From the NCBI GenBank assembly GCA_016215025.1, contig JACRMI010000059.1, positions 1 through 37,807 on the forward strand: a stretch of 37,807 nt of DNA, written 5' to 3'. This stretch comes from Chloroflexota bacterium. GTDB lineage: Bacteria > Chloroflexota > Anaerolineae > UBA4142. This document shows, one piece after another, positions 8,391-16,378 of the stretch; position 1 is the first letter of the stretch, and each line of letters opens with the position of its first letter. Position numbers and translations under genes: made by a program. The notes below the pieces were generated by a model. That model saw nothing but the letters and a program-made list of their open reading frames with translations. It searched no databases and was not told the DNA's origin.

Positions 8391-9563
8391 TTAACGACTG
8401 TACGGATCGGCGGCGTCGCGCAGACCATCGCCAACCAGATTGAACGCGAGAACGGCAATGACGACGATGACAACCGGAAAGAGCAGCCAAGGCGCAAGCG
8501 CAATCGATTGAAGGTTCTGCGCTTCTTGCAACAACACACCCCAACTGATTGCGGGCGGGCGCATACCCAAGCCAAGAAAACTCAACGACGTTTCATTAAT
8601 AATCATCACCGGAATTGCCAGGGTGCTCGTCGCGATGATGTGGCTCATGAACGTCGGTACCATATGATGCGTGATGATGCGCAGACGACTGCATCCGGCA
8701 AGTTCCGCCGAAAGCACGAAATCTTCTTCGCGCAGAGACAAGAATCGCCCGCGCACTTCACGGGCTAGAGTCGTCCAACCTAAGAGCGACAAAATGATTG
8801 TGATCGCGAAAAAGACTTGCTCAGGACGCCAATCCCGCGGCAATGCCGCCGTGAGAGCGAGCCAGACCGGAATCGTCGGCAGCGATTGCAAGAGTTCGAT
8901 CAAGCGTTGAATCACCAAATCGATCCAACCGCCGAAATAGCCGGAAATGCCTCCGAGCAAAACGCCGAGGATAACGCTAAGGGCGACGGCGATCATGCCG
9001 ATCGTCATCGAAATGCGCGTGGCGTAGATCAACCGCGACCATTGATCGCGCCCAATGCGATCAGTTCCAAGAATGTTCAGACGTGTGTTCGGGTCATCCG
9101 ATGCGGCCCCAACGAGATGAACATCTGACGGAATGATGCCAAGGATTTTGTACGGAAAACCCTTTACAAAAAAGCGTACGGGAATTTTCTGGCTCGCGTC
9201 CACTTGCCATTCCATCTTCAACGTCACCGGATTCCTTTTACCGACGACGGCGGGCGACCAGGGGCTGAGATTCCAGCCATCAAACAAATTAACGCTCTGC
9301 GCGGGGATGAAGGCGAGCCGCGCCTCAGTTTGTTCCGGATCCAGGGTCGCAAAGAAATCCGGGAACAAGACAACAATGTAAAAGACAATCAGCAATCCCG
9401 CACAGAACAATGCCAGGCGATGCTTTTTAAAGCGCCACCAAATGAGCATCCAGTTTGATGCGACCGAGACGCGCGCTTCGGCGGCAGCGCTGAATGGAAG
9501 CGCAACTCCGTCAGCGGTATCGCTGGGTAATGGTTGTTGGGCGATTTTGATTTGGTCGTCCAC
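8391..9563 (-). CDS. dppC: Peptide-type ABC transporter permease (DppC/OppC-like)
   Basis: A permease of about 390 residues. An N-terminal membrane helix (LALFCAGLLIVFYIVVLF) is followed by a long periplasmic insertion of about 120 residues, and then five helices with the BPD_transp_1 fold. The EAA loop is visible in L-A-G-C-S-R-L-R-I. The true start is GTG 9563, two bases after the dppB stop, with GGAGG inside the end of dppB. The frame extended to 9650 reads only dppB antisense-like sequence. The N-terminal extension before helix 1 (about 40 residues) and the large loop are longer than in E. coli DppC, as seen in DppC-like permeases of Chloroflexota. Confidence 0.92.
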   Translation of the reverse strand: MDDQIKIAQQPLPSDTADGVALPFSAAAEARVSVASNWMLIWWRFKKHRLALFCAGLLIVFYIVVLFPDFFATLDPEQTEARLAFIPAQSVNLFDGWNLSPWSPAVVGKRNPVTLKMEWQVDASQKIPVRFFVKGFPYKILGIIPSDVHLVGAASDDPNTRLNILGTDRIGRDQWSRLIYATRISMTIGMIAVALSVILGVLLGGISGYFGGWIDLVIQRLIELLQSLPTIPVWLALTAALPRDWRPEQVFFAITIILSLLGWTTLAREVRGRFLSLREEDFVLSAELAGCSRLRIITHHMVPTFMSHIIATSTLAIPVMIINETSLSFLGLGMRPPAISWGVLLQEAQNLQSIALAPWLLFPVVIVVIAVLAFNLVGDGLRDAADPYSR

Positions 9564-9565
9564 GT

Positions 9566-10555
9566 TTATGCCTCCCCCATGCGAATGCGTGGATCGAGCA
9601 CCGCAAGCAAAATATCTGAAATCAGCGTGCCGACAATTGCCAGCAAGCAATAGATCAGCAGGATACTGCCGGCGAGGTACATATCTTCACTTACGAGCGC
9701 ACGCAACAAAAGCGGACCGATATTTTGCAAGCTCATCACTGTGGCGACGATCAAACTACCGGAGAACAATTGCGGCAGATACCAACCGATCGTGCTAATG
9801 AGCGGATTCAGCGCGAGGCGAACGGGATATTTCAAGACGAGTTGCCATTCCGATAGACCTTTCGCGCGCGCAGTGACGACATACGGCTTGGTCAGTTCGT
9901 CGAGCAAATTTGCGCGCATCACCCGCGTCAAACGGGCGGTTCCAGCGACGCCCAGAATCACCACCGGCAACCAGATGTGCTTTGCCAGATCAACCACCCG
10001 TGCCAAACTCCACGGCACGTCCACAAACTCCGCAGAAAACAAGCCCGTGACACTGAAACCGAAATAAGCGTACGTGACCCACATCAATACGAGCGCCAAC
10101 ATAAAGTTGGGTATTGCGACGCCAACATAATTCAGCGCCGTGAAGACATAGTCAATGATCGAATGGGGATGCGTCGCCGTAATGATGCCCGCCGGAATCG
10201 CCACAATCCACGTAACAAAAAAAGACAAGAGCGCGAGCGCGAGTGTAAGCACCAACCGTTCGCCAAGCAACTCGACATTCGGCCGCTGGTACTCTAGCGA
10301 CAACCCCAAGTCGCCGTGGAGGAGATTTTCCATCCAGCGCAAATATTGGATGTGGAACGGCTGATCAAGACCCCATTGGGACTTGAGCGCTTCGACCTGC
10401 GAGGCATCCAGCGATGAGCCGGACGAAGCGAGCGTCGCCATGTAGCTGGTCAAGTAATCACCCGGGGGTGCCTGGACCAGGGCAAAGACAACAATCGAAA
10501 AAAGAATCAGCAAAACCGGGAGCAACAACAAACGTTGGATGATGAATCGGAGCAC
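9566..10555 (-). CDS. dppB: Peptide-type ABC transporter permease (DppB/OppB-like)
   Basis: A permease of 329 residues with about six membrane helices. It starts V-L-R-F-I-I-Q-R-L-L-L-L, the classical first helix of DppB. The EAA-like loop is A-R-A-K-G-L-S-E-W-Q. The start is GTG 10555 with GGAGG five bases upstream. The upstream extension to 10633 comes from repeat sequence and is not coding. It forms the membrane pore with DppC and receives ligand from the lipoprotein at 10716-12818. Between dppA and dppB lies a nested inverted repeat of about 150 bp. Confidence 0.93.
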   Translation of the reverse strand: MLRFIIQRLLLLPVLLILFSIVVFALVQAPPGDYLTSYMATLASSGSSLDASQVEALKSQWGLDQPFHIQYLRWMENLLHGDLGLSLEYQRPNVELLGERLVLTLALALLSFFVTWIVAIPAGIITATHPHSIIDYVFTALNYVGVAIPNFMLALVLMWVTYAYFGFSVTGLFSAEFVDVPWSLARVVDLAKHIWLPVVILGVAGTARLTRVMRANLLDELTKPYVVTARAKGLSEWQLVLKYPVRLALNPLISTIGWYLPQLFSGSLIVATVMSLQNIGPLLLRALVSEDMYLAGSILLIYCLLAIVGTLISDILLAVLDPRIRMGEA

Positions 10556-10567
10556 GCACACCTCCAA

Positions 10568-10717
10568 AAGTGACGAGTGACGAGTGAGAGGTCTCAGGTC
10601 ACCGGTTTCAGGTTGCAAGTTGCAGGACGCCAATCTTTCGACTTGCGACCTGCAACCTGCGAACTTTTCCTACAACTTGGAACTTGTGGCTTTGCTTTCA
10701 CTCGCCACACGTCACTT
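10568..10717. repeat. Nested inverted repeats between dppA and dppB
   Basis: The outer arms are AAGTGACGAGTGACGAGTGA from 10568 and its imperfect inverted copy ending at 10717 (TTCACTCGCCACACGTCACTT, shortened). The inner arms are CAGGTTGCAAGTTGCAGG (10609-10626) and CCTGCAACCTGCGAAC (about 10649-10664). The whole gap is therefore repeat. On the minus-strand transcript it can form a long hairpin just after dppA. Such a structure often stabilises the upstream lipoprotein message and lowers permease expression. Confidence 0.7.
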
Positions 10718-12818
10718 ATTTTTTATAGAACCATGTTTCTGGACGAGCGTTGCCAGGAGAGCGGGGGGGCCAATCATTGCCAACCAACTTGGGCACGTTC
10801 ATGAGATTGTTGTTGACGACGACGACACCCTGAACCATCGGTGTGAGACCAACCATACCGATCTCGAACATGTTATCTACCCAGACGCCATACAGTTCCT
10901 TGGCAATCGTTACACGATCAGCTTCGCCAGAAACTTTGGCTTTGTCAAGCAGTTCGACGACCTTCTTGAGTTCAGCCGATGGCTCAACTCCTTCCTTGCC
11001 GCCAGTCGAATACCACTTGCCGACGAGCGGAGCGAGGGTCAAACCAACACCACCGCCGATGTTGCGCGGATCGTACTTGGTCGTGACCGAGAAGGGGAAG
11101 GCGCCCGAGTCTTCCTGCCACAGTTCAGCTTGAAGTTCGTTGGCATCACGCATTTGGAAGTGGAGCGCGCGTTGGCGTTCGACTGCGTTCGTCTTGATGC
11201 CGACTTTTTCCCAGTTGCGGCTGACGATCTGCGCCACATCGCCCCAGGGACCAAAGGCATTGACCCAGGAGAGTTCGATCACAACACGCTTGGTTGTGCC
11301 AGGATAGAAACGGAAACCTTCCGAGTCTTTCTTGTCGAGACCAATGCCGTCGAGCAACTTGCTAGCTTCGGCAGCATTGAATTCGGTGTACTTTTTCGCG
11401 ACGGCGTCGCCAGGATAGAACGGCACCCACGGCGGCGCAACGGGTTGGCGAACCTCGCCCAAGCCGAGGAAGGCAGATTCTTGAATCTGCTTGCGATCAA
11501 TCGCGTACGAAAGCGCGATACGGAAATTCTTGTTCTGGATCAGCTTGGCGATATCCGAGTCCTTCTGATGGGTCTGATTGAACATGATCGCCGCATCGGA
11601 GCCGCCCATCGTGGGCCAAGTGAGGATCTTGTACTTACCTTTTTGTTCGTTCTCTTTCAGGATCGGATAGTTCATGATGTTCATATGGCGATCCTGCTGA
11701 TCGAATTCACCCGCAATGGCCGCAAGGTTCAGCGCTTGCGCGTCGGCGAAGAAGGTAAGGCGAATTTCATCCATGTACGGCAATTGGTTGCCTTCCTTGT
11801 CCACGCCGACAAAGTATGGATTGCGTTTCAACAAGAACACCTGATCGCTGACGCGCGAAGATGGAGTCCACGGCGACATCGTCGGGCGATCCGGATTCTC
11901 GGGCGGGGCATTCCGCGAGGCGAACAGTTCGCCCCAGGTCTTGAACTTGGCATCGGCGACCATCTTGTCCAGGTCGTCCTTCTTGGCATAGGTGGCGTGG
12001 AACTGTTTCAAGTACTTGGAGGGCAGATGAACGGCATACGAGCGGTCTCCGCCATCCTGACCGGCGAGATCGCTCAAGAAGAGCGTATGCGCTTCGGCAA
12101 ACGTCCACTTGATGGTGATCTCGTCAACTTTTTCGACCTTGCCTGCTGACCCGTCCTTGTTTCGCATCCAGAACGGTACCGCCGGCATCAAGTCTTTGTT
12201 CAACATCACGTCGTTGTACCAGAACATGATGTCATCCGCTGTGAACGGATCGCCATTCGACCATTTTGCGCCTTTGCGGAGTTTGACCGTCCAGGTCTTA
12301 AAATCCGCTGAGGACTCAACACTCTCGGCGATCTTTGGTTCGATCTTGGAAGCTTCCACGTTGTAGCGAACTAGTCCATCGTTGACCAATCGGTAGTAAT
12401 GGTTCGCATCCGACGGTCCAGTAAAGCCGCGGCGCAAGGTGCCGCCGTATGCTCCGATAGTCTCACCGGCAATAACGAGTGGGGTTGCGGGCAGGCGCTG
12501 ATCTACGGCCGGCAGCTTGCCAGCCTTAACCAGATCGGCAGTCTGAGGGGATTCTTTGTACTTGGCAGCCGCTACACTCGATGCGGGGCTAGAAGCCGCA
12601 CTCGACGCTGCGCTTGACGCGGCTGAGGATGATACGGCCGCTTTGGTTGGCTCAGGCGCTTTAGTCGGTACCGCAGTCGGCGGCATTGTTGGCGGAACCA
12701 CCGCAGTAGGCGGGGCGGCAGTGGGTGCGACGGTGGGCGCGGGGGCACACGCCGTAATCACTGCCAGCAACGCGACGAGACAAAGCAAGCGCATTGCCCA
12801 AACTAATTTCGTACTCAT
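10716..12818 (-). CDS. dppA: Extracellular solute-binding lipoprotein, SBP family 5 (DppA/OppA-like)
   Basis: A 700-residue substrate-binding lipoprotein. The signal peptide has a hydrophobic core followed by the lipobox A-V-I-T-A-C, so Cys24 would be lipidated. A Pro/Thr/Ala/Ser-rich linker (about 25-95) tethers the SBP_bac_5 domain, which fills the rest. The family fold is recognisable from S-N-G-D-P-F-T-A-D-D and the D-x-A-x-L-I-Q-x-x-x-F-R-I-A-L-S-Y-A-I-D-R region. A GAGGAG site lies before ATG 12818. It is about 150 residues longer than E. coli OppA, partly because of the linker. Large family 5 binding proteins of this kind bind oligosaccharides or other bulky ligands in several phyla, so the peptide name should not be taken as substrate proof. 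Confidence 0.93.
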   Translation of the reverse strand: MSTKLVWAMRLLCLVALLAVITACAPAPTVAPTAAPPTAVVPPTMPPTAVPTKAPEPTKAAVSSSAASSAASSAASSPASSVAAAKYKESPQTADLVKAGKLPAVDQRLPATPLVIAGETIGAYGGTLRRGFTGPSDANHYYRLVNDGLVRYNVEASKIEPKIAESVESSADFKTWTVKLRKGAKWSNGDPFTADDIMFWYNDVMLNKDLMPAVPFWMRNKDGSAGKVEKVDEITIKWTFAEAHTLFLSDLAGQDGGDRSYAVHLPSKYLKQFHATYAKKDDLDKMVADAKFKTWGELFASRNAPPENPDRPTMSPWTPSSRVSDQVFLLKRNPYFVGVDKEGNQLPYMDEIRLTFFADAQALNLAAIAGEFDQQDRHMNIMNYPILKENEQKGKYKILTWPTMGGSDAAIMFNQTHQKDSDIAKLIQNKNFRIALSYAIDRKQIQESAFLGLGEVRQPVAPPWVPFYPGDAVAKKYTEFNAAEASKLLDGIGLDKKDSEGFRFYPGTTKRVVIELSWVNAFGPWGDVAQIVSRNWEKVGIKTNAVERQRALHFQMRDANELQAELWQEDSGAFPFSVTTKYDPRNIGGGVGLTLAPLVGKWYSTGGKEGVEPSAELKKVVELLDKAKVSGEADRVTIAKELYGVWVDNMFEIGMVGLTPMVQGVVVVNNNLMNVPKLVGNDWPPRSPGNARPETWFYKK

Positions 12819-13098
12819 GGGATTCTTCTCCTCTTTGAGAGTGAATTTAACTGACGTTGTTGCAAACGGCGATGATGAATTTAGTCCGTCGCACCTCCTT
12901 TCGAACTAGTCAGTACAGACGCAACCGGCGTACACCGGTAAGGTCGTATTGGCTAATCGCAAAGAAATCAACATCGGAGATTATCAAACAAACGTGGAGG
13001 TCAAATCGCTGTTTTCCAATTCTATTGCAAAACACTGAGAATGTCCAAACGTGCAGGTGGCGGATGACACATCGCCTATCGTTCGCTGCGGTCAGTCG
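12819..13098 (-). promoter_or_regulatory. Intergenic region upstream of dppA with a 16-bp palindrome and an orphan Shine-Dalgarno sequence
   Basis: No gene is seen in these 280 bases. A near-palindrome ACCGGCGTACACCGGT lies at 12924-12939 and could be an operator or hairpin. A perfect AAAGGAGGTG is found on the minus strand at 12900-12891 without a sensible start codon at the right distance. TTGACC near 13003 may be a -35 box but no well spaced -10 follows. So dppA may have its own promoter here, or be transcribed from the LacI promoter at 15223-15251. Confidence 0.4.
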
Positions 13099-14124
13099 TC
13101 AGCGGTCGATGGTCGCTTTCACCACGGCATCGAGTGCCCACGCCGGAGTTTCCGGACTCACGCCGCCCCCTGCAGACAAGATCAAGTTGCGTCCACCTGT
13201 TTTGGTGACGCACTCGCGCGCAAACGCTTCGACTTGCTCTGGCGTGCCACGCACCATCAAATCGAGCGGCGGCACATTGCCCATCAATGCGATATTCGGC
13301 ATCTTGGATTGCACCAGCGCAATGTCATGCTTGTGCGTAAAGTTGAAAACATCAAAACCAAGCGTTGACATCGGAGCGAGCAAATGCTGGCAGGGTGTGT
13401 CGTTGTGATAGACACGCACCATGCCGTTGAATTCTTGAAAGATGCGCGAAAAATACGGACGCACGAATTCCTCGAACATTTGCGGTGAGACCATGCCGAC
13501 GATGTCGTCCAGCACCATAATGCCCTCTGGTTTTTGCAACACGTCAAGCTGCGCGTGGAGCCAGTTGATAATCGTCGTCGTCATCGTGTTGAGAAAACGA
13601 TGCGATGTTTCGGGGTCTTCGACCAGCGCCGTCATGAACTCGGTGATGCCGAGCACCCATCCCGCGACCGCAAATGGTCCACGTGCGCAAACCATTTTGA
13701 TGTTGATCCCGCGCGGCGACAAGTCTTTCTCGGCGTTGATATAGCCTTGCAAGATGAGCGGCATCAAGCCATGTTCTTGCGGATCGGGTGGATCGATGTC
13801 GGCAAGCGCGGCGAGTCCACCGCGCACCGCTTCAATCGATGGCGGACGGTCGTGGTGAAAGACAACGCGTGAACCAAACGCCGATGGTTCGGCCGCCATG
13901 CCGTACTCGAACCAGAAACCGGGAATCCAGGCGACCTCGGGAAATCGTTCGAGCAGACCCAGGTTGATCTTGAGCCATTCGTCAGTTTTCAAAAAATAAT
14001 CAAGCGTGTCGATGCCGGCGTAACCCGGCAGCCACGGACTATCGACGATGAACGCGACCGGAACGCGGAGCGTATCGGCGGATTTGCCGCGCGCAACGGC
14101 GGCGAAACGTTCCCAAGGTGTCAT
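13099..14124 (-). CDS. Uroporphyrinogen decarboxylase superfamily protein, probable methyltransferase, coupled to the LacI regulator
   Basis: A 341-residue URO-D superfamily barrel, distinct from the one at 7181-8308. The zinc-ligand region reads V-Y-H-N-D-T-P-C (His240, Cys245), and C-A-R-G-P-F at 146-151 is the usual strand before. Long-chain features needed for tetrapyrrole binding in HemE are not evident. ATG 14124 overlaps the LacI stop by four bases (ATGA), so both are translated together. Family knowledge points to corrinoid-linked methyl transfer. A cofactor-independent lyase or decarboxylase role is possible, since many members remain untested. Placing such an enzyme directly under a sugar-type LacI regulator ties it to carbohydrate use. 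Confidence 0.85.
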   Translation of the reverse strand: MTPWERFAAVARGKSADTLRVPVAFIVDSPWLPGYAGIDTLDYFLKTDEWLKINLGLLERFPEVAWIPGFWFEYGMAAEPSAFGSRVVFHHDRPPSIEAVRGGLAALADIDPPDPQEHGLMPLILQGYINAEKDLSPRGINIKMVCARGPFAVAGWVLGITEFMTALVEDPETSHRFLNTMTTTIINWLHAQLDVLQKPEGIMVLDDIVGMVSPQMFEEFVRPYFSRIFQEFNGMVRVYHNDTPCQHLLAPMSTLGFDVFNFTHKHDIALVQSKMPNIALMGNVPPLDLMVRGTPEQVEAFARECVTKTGGRNLILSAGGGVSPETPAWALDAVVKATIDR

Positions 14125-15170
14125 ACATGTACTCCATTGTTATTCGGCGCGAGTGCAGTAGATTCACGCACGATGAGCGAGCTTTCCATCAACGTGAATC
14201 CTTCTTCGGGCGGCGGATAGCCCTGTAACATGCGACGCAGTGTCTGCATCGCGAGCCGACCTAATTGATATTTTGGTTGAGCGATGGTGGTCAGAGGCGG
14301 ATTAGCGTGCGCCGCCATCGCAATATCGTCGACGCCGATTACAGAAATATCTTCGGGCGCACGCAGATGGTGCGTGCGAATCGCGTGCAGCACCCCCATT
14401 GCCATCAAATCGTTGTACGCGATCACCGCCGTTGGCCGATTTTCGACCGGCAGCGTCAGCAGCGCGCTCATCGCCTGAAAGCCGCCGTCGAGAGTTGGAA
14501 AACTAGCTGGGCACCATTCCGGGTGTAAACTCAACCCAGCTTCCCCTAACGCTTTTTCGACCCCGCGCCGCCGCGCCAACGATTGTTCGGACGAAATGGG
14601 ACCGGTCAAGAACGCGATGCGGGTATGCTGTAAATCGAGCAGATGACGGGTGGCGCGCCAAGTGCCCGCTTCGAGATTCGTTCGTACACATGCGACTCGG
14701 GAATGATTAACTGTGCGATTGAGGATGACCATTGGCGTGGTGAGGCGGCTGATGATCGCAAAAAATTCATCGTTGCCAAGACGCGAGCCGCACAAGATCG
14801 TACCATTCATCGGCTGCGTCATCAGCATCCGCAAGTATTGCTCTTCGCGCTGCGGGTCTTCCATCGAATCGAACAGAATCGGCACATAACCGATGGAGCG
14901 CGCTTCGTCTTGAACGCCGCGAACGACTTCGGCAAAAAAGGGATTGAGAATGTCGGGGATCAACAATGCAAGCGCGTTTTCGAGCGAGCCTGCAAGCGTT
15001 TTGCCACGGGGCGGTTCATAGCCCAGCGACTTCATTGAGGAGAGAACACGCGAACGCACACTCTCGCGCACCGGCGCGGTGTTATTTAGAACACGCGAAA
15101 CGGTAGCGGGGGAAACACCAGCGTGTCTTGCAACATCGAGTAGATTGATTCGGGGATTTTTGGCATCCAC
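14121..15170 (-). CDS. LacI-family transcriptional regulator
   Basis: A 349-residue regulator. The N-terminal helix-turn-helix is L-L-D-V-A-R-H-A-G-V-S-P-A-T-V-S-R-V-L-N, followed by the hinge and a periplasmic-binding-protein-like sensor domain with the usual I-S-V-I-G-V-D-D segment. I place the start at GTG 15170 (VDAKNPRINL). The frame extended to 15251 reads through the promoter. A strong promoter lies directly upstream. Members of this family bind sugars or sugar acids and usually repress divergent catabolic genes. Here the divergent operon encodes uronate enzymes, so the effector is probably a uronate, aldonate or related oligosaccharide. Autoregulation is likely because TTTCGTAA repeats overlap both promoters. 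Confidence 0.92.
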   Translation of the reverse strand: MDAKNPRINLLDVARHAGVSPATVSRVLNNTAPVRESVRSRVLSSMKSLGYEPPRGKTLAGSLENALALLIPDILNPFFAEVVRGVQDEARSIGYVPILFDSMEDPQREEQYLRMLMTQPMNGTILCGSRLGNDEFFAIISRLTTPMVILNRTVNHSRVACVRTNLEAGTWRATRHLLDLQHTRIAFLTGPISSEQSLARRRGVEKALGEAGLSLHPEWCPASFPTLDGGFQAMSALLTLPVENRPTAVIAYNDLMAMGVLHAIRTHHLRAPEDISVIGVDDIAMAAHANPPLTTIAQPKYQLGRLAMQTLRRMLQGYPPPEEGFTLMESSLIVRESTALAPNNNGVHV

Positions 15171-15201
15171 GTTGATGCTCTTTCTGAAAAAAAGTGAAAA
15201 T

Positions 15202-15230
15202 TTGTAAATCTTTTCGTAATAGAGTATACT
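15202..15230 (+). promoter_or_regulatory. Divergent promoter for the uronate operon sharing the same -10 palindrome
   Basis: On the plus strand TTGTAA (15202-15207) is followed by 17 bases and TATACT (15225-15230). The octamer AGTATACT (15223-15230) is a perfect palindrome and serves as -10 on both strands, so the two promoters cannot be occupied at once. Confidence 0.65.
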
Positions 15231-15241
15231 AAGTTTCGTAA
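15212..15241. promoter_or_regulatory. Candidate LacI-type operator repeats
   Basis: TTTCGTAA occurs twice as direct repeats at 15212-15219 and 15234-15241, 22 bases apart (about two helical turns). The second lies in GTTTCGTAAAC, which has partial dyad symmetry. One copy is in each promoter spacer. That they bind the adjacent LacI protein is inference from position. Confidence 0.5.
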
Positions 15242-15251
15242 ACAATGTCAA
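15223..15251 (-). promoter_or_regulatory. Sigma-70-type promoter for the LacI-methyltransferase transcript
   Basis: On the minus strand TTGACA (15251-15246) is followed by 17 bases and TATACT (15228-15223), five of six at the -10. Transcription would begin near 15216, about 45 bases before the GTG start. Confidence 0.8.
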
Positions 15252-15256
15252 TTTAT

Positions 15257-15293
15257 GTCTGTGCGACGCACCTTGGAGGTGCGTCGCACAGAC
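15257..15293. repeat. Perfect 16-bp inverted repeat (GTGCGACGCACC family) in the uronate operon leader
   Basis: GTCTGTGCGACGCACC (15257-15272) and its exact inverted copy (15278-15293) enclose a 5-base loop. It has no U-run, so it is not a classical terminator. It will fold in the 5' leader of the plus-strand transcript, ending 14 bases before the GTG start. The core is shared with the terminators at 20066 and 23731. Confidence 0.85.
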
Positions 15294-15307
15294 ATCTCTG
15301 AGGAACA

Positions 15308-16351
15308 GTGACGTCCCTGCGCTTTGGCATCATCGGTGTTGGAAACATTTCGGCGAATCACGCGGCGGCGATCAAGAACACGCCCAACGCGAAACTCGTC
15401 GCCGTTGCGTCGCGCAATGCCGAGCGCGGACAAACATTTGCCATCGAGCATAACGCGACCTGGTATGCCGATTATCGCGCGCTCCTGGCGCAAGCCGATG
15501 TTGACGCCGTCGCGATTTGCACCCCGCACGATTTGCACGCTCCAATTACGATTGACGCTGCTGCCTCGCACAAGCATGTCCTCGTCGAAAAGCCAATGGC
15601 GATCACGACCGCCGAATGCGATACCATGATCGATGCCTGTGAGCGCGCAGGCGTAAAGCTCGGCGTCATTTTTCAAATGCGCTTTGAGCCGCTATCGCGC
15701 AAACTGAAATCGATGATCGATAGTGGCAAGCTGGGTCGATTGCTTTGGATCAGCGTGAGCCAAATCTGGTATCGCAACGACGATTATTACCGGAGCGGTC
15801 CGTGGCGTGGGACGTTAGCGCACGAAGGCGGCGGCGTGCTCATCAATCAAGCGAGTCATACCATCGATTTGATGCTGTGGCTCACCGCGCCAGACATGCC
15901 GACCAAAGTTACGGCGCGAATGGGAACGCTCAACCATCAAATTGAAGTCGAAGATGGCGCAATTGCGATTTTGGAATACGCCGACAATCGACTGGGGTTG
16001 ATTCAAGCGACGACGGTTGCGCATCCTGGCTATCCCGAACGTCTCGAATTCTATGGCACGCGAGGCAGTGCCATCTATCATAAGGGGCAAGGCAAACTCG
16101 AATGGCACATCATCGAGCCGCGTGAAGATGGAATGGAAGAAGCATCGACCGACAGCGGTTCATCGGGACCCAAGAGCACAAATGCGGCAGGACACACCGC
16201 ACAGTACCACGATTTTGTCGAGGCAATCAAAAATAATCGCGCACCTTCCGTCGATGGGCGAGAAGGTCGCAAAAGCATACAAGTGATTGAGAAGATTTAT
16301 TTTTCTGCGCGTGAAAGAATCCCGGTTTCTGTGGAGAAATCGGGATTCTGA
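15308..16351 (+). CDS. Gfo/Idh/MocA-family NAD(P)-dependent oxidoreductase
   Basis: A 347-residue dehydrogenase. The N-terminal Rossmann motif is G-I-I-G-V-G-N-I-S-A-N-H (about 7-18), the family motif V-E-K-P is at 93-96 with the catalytic Lys95, and the C-terminal sheet domain holds G-G-V-L-I-N-Q-A-S-H-T-I-D-L with the active-site His. The start is GTG with GAGG close upstream. Members oxidise or reduce hydroxyls of sugars, inositols and sugar acids. It leads the uronate operon and may act on the released sugar or oligosaccharide residue, possibly a transient C3-oxidation. The exact substrate cannot be read. Spacing to the next gene is 27 bases. Confidence 0.92.
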   Translation: MTSLRFGIIGVGNISANHAAAIKNTPNAKLVAVASRNAERGQTFAIEHNATWYADYRALLAQADVDAVAICTPHDLHAPITIDAAASHKHVLVEKPMAITTAECDTMIDACERAGVKLGVIFQMRFEPLSRKLKSMIDSGKLGRLLWISVSQIWYRNDDYYRSGPWRGTLAHEGGGVLINQASHTIDLMLWLTAPDMPTKVTARMGTLNHQIEVEDGAIAILEYADNRLGLIQATTVAHPGYPERLEFYGTRGSAIYHKGQGKLEWHIIEPREDGMEEASTDSGSSGPKSTNAAGHTAQYHDFVEAIKNNRAPSVDGREGRKSIQVIEKIYFSARERIPVSVEKSGF

Positions 16352-16378
16352 ACCGATATTTTTCTTGGAGAAATTATT

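Noticed and set aside
10584..12149. Long plus-strand ORF of 521 codons antisense to dppA
   Set aside because: It is the mirror of the dppA coding frame, its product is rich in Arg/His/Asp without motifs, and dppA has a lipobox, a full family pattern and a good ribosome site.
13099..14124. True uroporphyrinogen decarboxylase (hemE)
   Set aside because: A zinc-type His/Cys motif, lack of heme neighbours, the LacI coupling and a second divergent copy in the cluster point to the methyltransferase side of the superfamily.
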